From Euryodendron excelsum (Eukaryota; Streptophyta; Magnoliopsida; Ericales; Pentaphylacaceae), in NCBI GenBank assembly GCA_033060915.1, contig CM065387.1:30407501-30471500 (forward strand): a stretch of 64,000 bases of DNA, given 5' to 3'. Positions 9,917 to 19,215 of the stretch are shown one piece after another. The translations under genes were made by a program, and so were the position numbers. Position 1 is the first letter of the stretch. Each line of letters opens with the position of its first letter. The notes beneath the pieces are model-generated. The model was not told the origin of the DNA and made no database searches. It saw nothing but the letters and a program-made list of their open reading frames with translations.

Positions 9917-10034
9917 AGGGGTGCAACACAATGACTTCCTAGGGGTCGCCTATCCTAGTACTACTCTAGCCCAAGCAGACTTAACTGCAGAGATCTGATG
10001 GGATCCGGTGTGTTAGTGCTACTATGATCGCACC
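9917..10034 (-). pseudogene. 5S rRNA gene copy 2, decayed
   Basis: The second copy, 345 bp after the first, is about 118 bp long. It keeps ACCGGATCCCATCAGA and AGTAGTACTAGGAT, but has several substitutions and a 1-2 base deletion near the GACCCC/CTAGG segment. On the minus strand it is followed by TACTTTTTTTTTATTTT, a good RNA polymerase III terminator. It sits in the same spacer type as its neighbours. Confidence 0.9.
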
Positions 10035-10260
10035 TGAATGGTTCTCATCGCTTTGTTCTTTTAGGCATCGCTGCGCCAGCTTGGTTTCCTTTTGTTTGAC
10101 GAGAATAAATAGAAAAATAAATAAAAAAAACCAAACTCTTTCATTTTTAAACCCAATTTGGAAAACAAGTTAACACGAAATTCATTACAACGAAAGAGTG
10201 CGCCTATCGAACTAGCGCAGAGGATGGTGTGTGCTCTCGTCACGTAAAATTAAAAAAAGT

Positions 10261-10380
10261 AGGGGTGCAACACGAGGACTTCCCAGGGGGTCACCCATCC
10301 AAGTACTACTCTTGCCCAAGCAGTCTTAACTACAAAGTTCTAATGGGATCCGATGCATTAGAGCTGGTATGATCGCACCC
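10261..10380 (-). pseudogene. 5S rRNA gene copy 3, full length, best preserved
   Basis: Exactly 120 bp on the minus strand, GGGTGCGATCATACC to GTTGCACCCCT. Compared with the usual plant 5S sequence from memory, most differences are C-to-T or G-to-A (GCACCGG to GCATCGG; AACTCCGCAG to AACTTTGTAG; GGGCGAG to GGGCAAG), the pattern expected of methylated CpG decay. A C precedes the first base and AATAAAG lies about 20 bp upstream, as in real 5S promoters; an oligo-T run follows. It may once have been active; present function is doubtful. Confidence 0.9.
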
Positions 10381-10483
10381 GAAAGGTTCTCATCGCTTTA
10401 TTCTTTTAAGCCTAACGACGCCAACTTGGTTTCCTTATGTTCTCCAAGAAAAAAGTAGAAAAATAAATGAAAAAACAATTTAA

Positions 10484-11154
10484 ACAACAGTAACACGATC
10501 ATCCGCGCCTTTGATGGCTCCCGGAGAGAAACCATACAGGAAATTGAAATGGCAGTCGAGATAGGACCTGTAACCTTCACAATCAAATTTCAAGTCTTGC
10601 ACATTCCGGTTGTTTACAACTCCTTGTTAGGGCGACCCTAGATTTACTCGGTGGGCGCAGTCCCTTCTAGCCTTCATCAAACAGTCAAGTTCATCATAGG
10701 TTCCAAATTAATCTCTGTTTTCGCCGAAAAGGAGTTTGCCGTATATAAAGTTGATACCATCTCACCTGACACAAAATCAGCCTCCTCCTACCTCCAATCA
10801 TTCGAATATATCACTGTCATATAGAAAGAAGATCAAGTAGAGCCAAAGTATTCTTAGAATTCCCAGATGATAACTCACTACTTTAAAATAAATGGTTTCC
10901 ATCCAGGTAAAGGCTTAACGAAGAACTTACAGGGAAAGCCTAAAATTGTAGAAATACCATCAGTCGAACCCACCTTCGGGCTGGGGCATGAGCCTACCAA
11001 AAAAGAGAGGAGAGAAGTAGCCAAGAAGAAAAAGGCTGATAGGAAAGCAGCTATGGAGCTCCTTGATCAATTCAACTGATTAGATGTGGGAAAGGTAGTG
11101 TCTACATCAAGTAAAAGTTCAAAGAAAAGGAAAATTCAAGAAGAAGCACCTGCC
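10484..11154 (+). pseudogene. Ty3/gypsy pol remnant: protease-to-RT region of the outer A-type element
   Basis: The plus strand reads FDGSRRETIQEIEM, then FQVLHIPVVYNSLLGRP, then VGAVPSSLHQTVKFI, the arrangement seen C-terminal to the aspartic protease in Tat/Ogre polyproteins (LLGRP followed by a 'GAVPSTLHQKVKF' segment). A stop follows LLGRP at about 10641 and others lie near 10824 and 10857. The longest open piece is 10867-11079, with a lysine-rich end. The protease active-site triad would lie upstream and is missing, the left edge being the 5S array. The frame is interrupted at 11154 by a solo B LTR; pol resumes at 15640. Confidence 0.75.
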
Positions 11155-14100
11155 TGTCGCGCCACGATTTTTCGCACTCAAAAAAGGCAAGTGAGAAAAA
11201 TACAATACTCTCTCATTAGAACTCACCCTCCTAGAAGGACGAGTGCGACTATGTTTGAATTAGAAATTGATTTTGAATAAAGGCTTTTGGAAAACAATTT
11301 GGAAGTGCCACCTAACTTGATTAAGGTGAGTTAGGTCATCTAAAACTAAGTACAATCTGAAGACTACACTTAGGGTTTTTGAAACAATTTTGAAAACTTC
11401 CTCAAGAGAGGGATTTTAAGAAAAGAGGTTGTCTGGCAACCTTTGGAAAAGTGTAAGCCCTTTTTGAAAATAACTTCATTTGGTCTTTAAAAACAGTGAT
11501 CTAAGTTCAGAGGTTGGTTACGTGTAGAAAAGACGCATTAAGCTATCATTCTACCTTGCCCTTGCGGTACCTACATATCTATTCACCCTACGTTCACTCA
11601 TTAAAGTCTTTGATTAATACATGTTCAAAACTATCCACTTTAGCAAAGAATTTTGAAAAGATGTTTAATAGGATGCATGACATGCAAGTGCAAGAAAAGA
11701 TTTCGATTTTGAAAATAGATTTAAAAAGAAAGATTTGACTTTGAAAATATATTTGAGAAAAGGCTTGATTTGTTTTTGAAATGGATTTGAAAAGACTAGA
11801 TTTGAAATTGGAAAGAAATTTTTAGACATTGAAATTGAAGATTTGAAAATCGATTTAGAAATTAGAAACTTCAAATAGTTCATGGGATTAGAAGTTTGAA
11901 AATGACTATGGAATTGGAAACTTAAAAAAAGTTATGAAATTGGAAGTTTGAAAAAGGATTATGACTGTACTCATGAGGGGTTGCCTATGTATCCTTTTAT
12001 GGGAATCAAGTCAGTTGTAGTTCGGATAAGAGTCTAATAGAAAATTTGGTTTGATTTGGAACTTGGATTCGGAAGAGTGAAAATTGAACTTTGATTTGAA
12101 ATTGACTTGGAAGATTTGAAAAGATTGGACTTTGATTTAAAATAGAACTTAAGGATTTGAAATAGACCTTAGAGTTGACTTTGAACTTGATTTGGAAACA
12201 TAGAGTTTCGAAAACATCTTGACTTGAATTGATGTTTGAAAAATTATCTCGGCTTAGAAAAGAATTTTTGGAGAAGAGTTGGAAGCTTCCTAACTTTGGG
12301 TTTAGGGTCGTACTAAGGTCTAGACATCCTAGGACTTAGGGTAATCTAGAGTTGAAGCATGTAATTGAATTGACTTGACATGAACTTGAAAAGCTTGATT
12401 TTTGAAAGTGTAGTTTTGGAAAACCTAGACTTAGGAAAGATACGACTTAGGAAAGACTTGAGGTTTAAGAAATATTTGATTTGACTTGGAAGGGATTTAG
12501 AAAAAAATTGACTTGAATGTTGGACATGGAAGATTTGGAAAGTTGGAATTTAAGAAAGATTGGATTTAGGAAATCTCGGATTTAGGAAAGTTTCAAAATA
12601 GAAAAGTTTCGTTTTAGGAAAGTTTTATTTTAGGGAAGTTTAAAATAAGAAAGGTTTTGAAATTGAAAAGTTTTGAATTTAGAAAGTTTCAACTTAAAAA
12701 AGTTTCGAATTTGAAAAGTTTCCTTGTTAGGAAAGGTTTAGAATTTGGAAAGATTTAGAAGTAGGAAAAGTTTGGGTTTGATTTAATTTCTATTTCCTAA
12801 AATAAAATATTAGATTTTATTTCTAAAAAGAGATGATTTGATTTTGTTTTAAAAAAACAGAGGATTTGATTTAGTTTCCAAAAACGGAAGATTCGATTTG
12901 AGATAGAATTAGAAAGGAGAAAATTTGAAAAACTTAGGTTTGGAAAGCCATAGTTTTGGTATAGGAAAAGTGATTTTGAAAATCTAAGATTTTACGTAGA
13001 AAATAGAGATTTTAAAAATCTATGTTTTCAGGAAAGATTGGAAATCATGTTTTAGGATAGAAAATTAGGGTTTCCTAACCATGGTTCTAGGGTTTGACTT
13101 GAACTCTAAGAAAAAAAGATTTTGAAAAATAGATCTTTTTGGAAAGAGAGATTTTTAGGAAAGAGATTTTTGGAAAGTAAATTTGAAGAGGCTTTTGGAA
13201 AGGAGATTTGTAAAGAGATTTTGGAGATGGTTTAGAAAACAATGTTGGAAAGAGGATTTGACTGTGGACTTTCACAAGTCTCTAAAAATATCCCACTTTC
13301 CTAAAACGATTCTAACCATAGAGGGATTAGAACTATTCTAGGATTATGGTTTTTGAAAACAATAAGGATTTGAAATTATGGACCATGAACGTGACTCTAA
13401 ATGTAACACTTTCCTAATGCAGCCCTAATCACGGAAAGACTAGAATCACCTTAGAATTTTGATTTTGAAAATAAGTTTGGAAAAAGAAGATTTAATGCCA
13501 GTTTTGAAAATGATTTTCGATACAAGTTTTGAAAACAAGTTTTGGAGAGATGTATGATCATGATATGCACAGTACAAGTTGGGGTCGTGAACATACAAGG
13601 TTAAAGGCTTCACCATATAATCAAGGGGCGAACTCACGTGGTCTTCGATTAGACTAAGAGAAAGCCCCTAATACGGTGACTTTCAATAGCATGATCTTAC
13701 ACATGAACCGAGGAGTCCATTGTTTTAAGCATGCAAGAAAGGGGGGTAGAAGATGGGGATTAAAATATAAGAAAATCCAAATGGGTTAGGAGAGAGAAAA
13801 GGGGGGGGGGGGGGAATTGCGTAAATGTAAATAAGAAGTCTACCTTGTGTCTTCTTTACTTTGCTTGCTTTATTTGCTTTGTTTTGCTTCGGTCTTTGAG
13901 AGCTTGCTTTGGTCTTCGAGAGCTTCCGAGTTACAACACTTCAATTCTTCAATGGAGGCTTCAAAGGTTTGTATATGAGTGTATAAGAGTGTATATGAGC
14001 TAGGGTTAAGTGTATAGGGGCAAGGGTTTTAGGAAACTAAAGAGAGCTACGGTTTGGAGGGGCTTCGAGCTCTGTATATCGAACAATAGAGTTTTTGGAC

Positions 14101-15639
14101 TATGTTTGCAGACCCTTTTCACCCTTGAGGAGGCTCTGTATTAATAGACAGAAGAGTAAACTGGCATCTGCTACAGTGGCGCTAGGCCAAAAATCCCACT
14201 GGTGTCACTAGGAGTGGCGCTAGCCATTTAGGAAATGTTTAAGGTTGGCAAGCAATGTATCTTTAGAAGATTTATGTGCCTTGGTGACTACTAGGCAATT
14301 TTTAGCCTGACTTCACTAGGAGTGACTCCAGAAAGTCCGAGAATAATTTAAACGGCCGGCAATGGCTCGGAGGACCAGAAAGGAACATGAACCCTTAGAA
14401 TAGTGTCTTGAGGGTAGTAGACTTGAAAAATAATGTCAGGATGTGTTGAAAGTGTTGACCGGGCCATTAGGGGCAAAACGGTCGATCGGGCTAAAAAGCT
14501 GACGGGATGGACTTGGAATTACCCTGAAGAAGGCTTGAGGCTTGGAAACATTAGCTAGAATGTTCTAGGAGGTTACCGGTTTAATACCTAGAGTTGACGT
14601 GGTTGGAAAAGGCGACTGGCCCACCAGGGGCAAAACGGTCATTTTGCATCAAGCTTGCCGAAATTGATTCGGAATGACCCGAAAATACATCGAAAGGCTG
14701 GGGATGCTATCAGAAGTATTCTCAAGAGGTTAACGGTTTGATACTTAAAGCCGGTGTGGTTCCCCCGGCGCTCGGCTATCTAGGGGCAAAATGGTCATTT
14801 TGACCAGAAGGTCTCGGAATTGGCCAAAAATCGAAACTGACTGGAAGGCACCGAATCATGCTGGATTTTCTTTAGGAAAATCTTAGAAAGATGGACTTAC
14901 CACTTTTAGGAGTTAGGTACTTTCTCAAAAAAGCGTGCCAAAAAGCCTTAAGGGCAGTTTGGTCATTTTTATCAGAGTGGGCTAGCAGGCACTGGTATTA
15001 ACCTGAGTTTTGAGTGTTTCCGTCACTTTGACGGTTGCAAAGTTTGCGAGTACTTCCGTTACTATAACAGTTCGTGATCATTCCAGAGACTGTTAATCAT
15101 GGGAAACTGCTAAGTGAACTTATCGCCTGAGGAATCAACGTTCTCGGAAGGTGTGCTGAATAACGGACAATTCTTCATTGGTGAGCTAGCAGGTGCCAAA
15201 GGTAGACCGTTCTACCATCTCGGGGACTTGGGGTTTCATCCCGGTCAATGGGTTTGAAGGGACTTACCGTTTTGAAGATTTTCTCGAAAAATGTTCCAAA
15301 CTGGATGGTATTACTGTCTGAGGGATCAACTTTCTCGAAAGACATGCCAAACTTGATTTGAATTGGAACTGGACTGGAATTGGATTTTGATCTGAGAATT
15401 GAGATTGAAATAGGGACTTACCATCTTCGAGAAAACGTGCCCACTAGAATTGGACTGGACAATGCCCTAAGGGCAATTTGGTCATCTCGCCTGTACTTGG
15501 GCCCAATGGGCCCGCGAAGCGATTAATTGATTGGATTATGTTTAGAAAGCTGGTTTGAACGAGAATATGTCTATATTGACTTGAACTCAAGTCTGGATGG
15601 ATTGGAGGCTGCCGAGCGGGCAAAAATGGGGTGCTTACA
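11155..15639 (-). mobile_element. Solo LTR of family B (4485 bp)
   Basis: Plus-strand TGTCGCGCC at 11155 to GGGGTGCTTACA at 15639, i.e. a complete minus-strand LTR with TG...CA ends. The flanks are CTGCC (11150-11154) and CTGTC (15640-15644), a probable 5-bp target duplication with one change. There is no primer site or polypurine tract at either edge, so it is the product of LTR-LTR recombination. U5/R occupies 11155 to about 14130 (block sequences at 11510-11600 and 11957-12035; 'aggaaagttt' repeats 12400-12770; a 14-G run at 13801), and U3 the rest. It split the outer pol gene. Confidence 0.85.
12400..12770. repeat. Degenerate 'aggaaagttt(c/g)aattt' repeat in family B LTR
   Basis: Short words of about 15-20 bp built on GGAAAGTTT repeat many times. 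The same stretch is seen in the other B LTRs at about 37760-38420 (plus), 47700-48140 and 60230-60620 (minus). It has no coding potential and is purine-rich on the plus strand here. Confidence 0.75.
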
Positions 15640-17701
15640 CTGTCATGATGATCGTCATCGAAATAACTCAAGATGGGTCCATCCGAGTAGTCCTCCTAAT
15701 CGAGAAACTTCATAACTGGGCCAGGAAGGACATCATTTGCACTCGTAAGTTTCGGTACAAAGCTCGTTATAGCAAATCCCAAAGCACAGACTCATCATAG
15801 GCAAATCCTATCTTCATAAACTATTTGTTTTAGCTTTCAATTCAGTTAATTATATCATATATATCAAATCAATAGAAAAGTATCTTTTTTGTGTTATTGA
15901 TTATGCATTATTTTCTTTGTCAGGAACTCTCGTATCCAACACCTTACTTAACTAATCCAGAGAATGCCAAACATGACAAACAATGACTTTAATATTGAAT
16001 TTGACTATTAGCAATTGGGAATTGAATTGGATGTGAGCCATACAGATGAAGTACTTAAGGAAATTTGGGAACAAGTAGAAAGACATGAGAACCATAGCAC
16101 TCCAAACATTGAAGAAATAGAAACAATTAACTTGGGGAATAAGAAGGATCCTAAGGAGCTCAAAATTGGCACAAGGTTAGATCTGTGGCAGCGCAAAGAG
16201 CTACTAGAACTATTATATGCATACCTGGAAGTTTTTGCCTGGTCTTACCAAGACATGCCTAGGTTAGACGAATCCATCGTTGAACACAAGTTATCCTTGG
16301 ACCTGCAGATGAAATCTTTCAAACAAAAGTTAAGAAGACTCAAGCTAGGGTGGAGTTTGAAGGTCATTGAAGAAGTGATCAAACAATTCCAAGCGGGATT
16401 TTTGCAAGTACTGGAGTACCCCTAATGGCTAGCTAACATTGTTCTTGTTCCCAAGAAAGACGACAAAATACAGATGTGTATTAACTTTCAGGACCTCAAC
16501 AAGGCCAATCTAAAGGATGATTTTCCTTTGCCATACATAGACTTGCTCGTTGATAACATGGCCGGTCATGAAATGTTCTCCTTTATGGATGACTTTTTAG
16601 GATACAACCAAATCAAGCTTGCTGAAGACGACATAGAGAAGACCGCTTTTATCACCCCATGGAGAGTATATTGTTACAAAGTTATGCCATTTGGGCTTCG
16701 CAAAAGGCCATGGTAACCTTGTTTCATGACATAATGGATCAAGAGGTGGAAGTTTATGTAAATGACATGATTGTCAAATCCAAACAACAGGAAGACCACC
16801 TGCTCAATTTACAGCAAGTGTTTAATTGGCTTCACAAATACTAACTCAAGTTAAATCCTGCCAAGTGCACGTTCAGGGTATCCTTAGGGAAATTGTTGGG
16901 ATTCATAGTCAATGAAAAAAGGATAGAGATTGATCCTACCAAAGTCAAGTCCATTATTGAGATGCCAACCCCCAGAGGGGAAAAAGAGATTCGATCCTTA
17001 TTGGAAAAATTAAACTTCATCAGCAGGTTCATCACTCAAATGACTCATCTCTGCGAGCCCATTTTCAAACTTCTCAAGAAAGATGTTCCGAAAGAATGGG
17101 ATGATAATTGTCAAGTAGTTTTTGAAAGAATCAAAGAATACCTTTGGAATCCTCCAATCTTAGTGCCCTTTGTTGATGTACATGACAGTCCGAATACTTC
17201 CATGGGGTGTGTTTTGGGACTACATGATGAAATGGGAAATAATGAGCAAGTCATTTATTACTTCAGCAAGAAGTTCTTGTCATATGAATTAAACTACTCT
17301 AATCTTGAGAAAACCTGTTGTGCGCTAGCCTGGGCTGTCCATAGGCTTCGGCATTACATGCTCTATCATACCACTTTCCTCATTTCCCAAACTTTCCTTG
17401 TATCTCCAACAAATCAAAGATCTGTGTCAACTGTTCAGAAGCATAGACTTCCATCATATGCCCTAAACAAAGAATAACTTCATTAATGCATTAGCCACTT
17501 TAGCTGCAGCTATCAAGGTTGACAAGGGAAAAAAATAGCTCCGCTCCATATTTTTACCAGAGACACCCCCTCATATTGCCTTCACACAATAACCGAGCCA
17601 AATGGGCAACCGTGGTTCTATGATATTCAAAGATACATCCAAGCAAGGGCATTCCCCGATGCGGCCTCTTATCGAGACAAGAAGACCATTTGCCGTCTGG
17701 C
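15640..17701 (+). pseudogene. Ty3/gypsy pol remnant: reverse transcriptase and RNase H
   Basis: Pieces of one pol frame. 16015-16425 holds the RT N-terminal region (VFAWSYQDMP, then VEHKLSLD). After a stop at 16423 the frame continues with VLVPKKDDKIQMCINFQDLN and FMDDFLGYNQIKL (first catalytic aspartate kept) and KVMPFGLR. A deletion/frameshift near 16700 removes the 'GATYQ' segment. YVNDMIVKS at 16755-16781 is the catalytic YVDD box with one Asp changed to Asn. After a stop at 16842, 16893-17477 has the connection region and an RNase H start (IYYFSKKF, LEKTCCALAWAVHRLRHYM), cut short after about 17390. The end (17500-17701) is the RNase H-integrase linker. The inner A element interrupts it at 17702. 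Confidence 0.9.
17697..17701 (+). repeat. Target-site duplication CTGGC (left copy)
   Basis: CTGGC immediately before TGTTAGC of the inner element. The identical five bases follow its right end at 31739-31743. Both lie in the pol coding sequence, between the RNase H-side linker and the integrase. Confidence 0.9.
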
Positions 17702-18636
17702 TGTTAGCACCCCATTTTGGCCACTTAGCGATCTCTGGTATGATCGGAAGCACCTACAAACCAATACAAGCATACTTAAGCCCAAGCCGACTTTCCAAAT
17801 CCAATTTGTTAACTGTTTCCCAGGCCCACTAGGCCCAATAGAGGCAAAATGACCAGAATATCCCTAATGCATTAGTCAATCCAATCCAGCCCGACACGTC
17901 TTCCATAAGACGACAAGTCCATTCAAATTCAAAGTCAAATCGAATAGTCTCATCATTTGTGAAAGTTAATCCTTAATTGGCAGTAAGACCATTCAACCTA
18001 GTGCGGCATGACTACTGAGAAAGTTTATTTCCCGGATCGGTAAAGCCCCTCTCACACTCATCTTTGAAAAGTACCTAAGTTCCTGAGATGAAAGAGCAGT
18101 TCACTTCTAGCGCCTGCTAGCCCGCCAATGTTGAATATCCACTAGTCTGGCACGTTCCTTGAGAAAGCACAAACCTTTCAAGAACGGAAGACCGTCCTAA
18201 TTTGGCATGTTCATTGAGAAAGCACAAACCCCTCAAGGACGAAAAACTGTCCCAGTTTAGCACGACCTTCAAGAAAGTTTATCCTTCAAGGTGGTAAGAC
18301 CCTTTCAAACCTGTCCATTGAGAAAGTACTAATTCCTTGGACAGAAGTCCAGACCAGATCCTGATTGGTTAACACCGACGCCAACTAGCCTATTTGGGTG
18401 AAAAATAACCATTTTGCCCCTAGCAAGTTGGCACGTTTTTTGAGAAAGTACTAAGTCCTTAGAACGGTAAGATCACCTTTCTAGGCCGCCTCTAGACGGT
18501 CCGACATGTCCAGTGCCATCCAGTCAACCCCGGTCCTTTTTTGGAGACTCTTCAGTTAAAGTAATCATTTTGCCTCTAGGGATCCAAATGCCCTAGGAAA
18601 CCACATCGGCTCTGGGTATCAAATCGGCAACCCCCC

Positions 18637-18815
18637 AGTCAACTTTGGTTAACCCCGATCAACTTTGGTCAACCCAATCAACTCTAGTAAACCTTCTAGT
18701 CAACCCAGTCAACTTTAGTCAACCTAGTCAACTTTGGTCAACCCTAGTCAACTTTGATTAACCCCTGTCAACCCTAGTCAACCCAATCAATCCGAGCCAA
18801 TCTTCGTCAACCCTA
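18637..18815. repeat. W-box-like array (GTCAAC repeats), 5' LTR
   Basis: Eleven GTCAAC words in about 180 bp, nine of which contain [A/G]GTCAA, the complement of the WRKY-factor W-box TTGAC[C/T]. Degenerate members (GATCAAC, AATCAAC, AGTAAAC) fill the gaps. It lies about 390-570 bp upstream of the TATA box. Matching arrays: 28895-28985 and 39414-39584. Confidence 0.8.
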
Positions 18816-19207
18816 GAGCTCACGGGATGAGGTGATTGCGATCCGATCATTCTCTCTAACCACACCGGTTCTGGAAATCAAACCAGCAACCTTTAGGACA
18901 CTTTCCAGAGTATTCCCTTCCATTTCTGGCTAGGCCCTACCATTCGGCACTTTCCTTTTTGAACAAGAACTTCCTTGTTCCACTTTGAGTGAAGCATGGC
19001 CAATTTTTAGCCTTAAACCATTTCTAAAGGCGCACACCAACCCCTCAGGCTGTCAAAAGCAGTTACAAATTGACCAGCACCAAACAAGCCCTGTATCCAG
19101 CCTTTTCTTCAGCCCTCATTAATACCTTTGCACCTTTCTTAGTGGCGCACGACCAAAGTTAAGGCATGCGCCATTATGAGTAGCGCACAACTCCTCTAAT
19201 TTTGCAC

Positions 19208-19215
19208 TATAAATA
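19208..19215 (+). promoter_or_regulatory. TATA box of family A LTR (5' copy)
   Basis: TATAAATA in 'TTTGCACTATAAATATAGACC'. The same context is found in the other A LTRs at 29377-29384 and 39978-39985. Just upstream are 'GCGCCAC' and 'AGTGGC' inverted words. It is the probable Pol II promoter of the element. Confidence 0.65.

Larger units (their letters stand above)
9511..10483 (-). repeat. 5S rDNA tandem-array remnant with about 225-bp spacers
   Basis: Three units of about 345 bp (5S gene starts at 9572, 9917 and 10261) with homologous spacers: the words 'gcctactgaaccag' (near 9513, 9855, 10200) and 'ggttctcatcgcttt' recur in each. The array is cut on the left by the end of the C LTR (9510) and on the right by protease-side pol sequence from about 10484. 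Neither edge shows a primer site or polypurine tract in the spacer, which argues for a true rDNA array over a Cassandra-type element that carries 5S sequence in its LTR, though the latter is not excluded. Confidence 0.8.

Noticed and set aside
9511..10483. Cassandra-type element carrying 5S sequence in its LTR
   Set aside because: No primer site, polypurine tract or TG...CA ends seen in the spacers; oligo-T after the gene and uniform 345-bp spacing fit rDNA better. Kept as an alternative.
12400..12770. Protein-coding repeat region
   Set aside because: Short GGAAAGTTT words with stops in all frames; repeats are LTR sequence.
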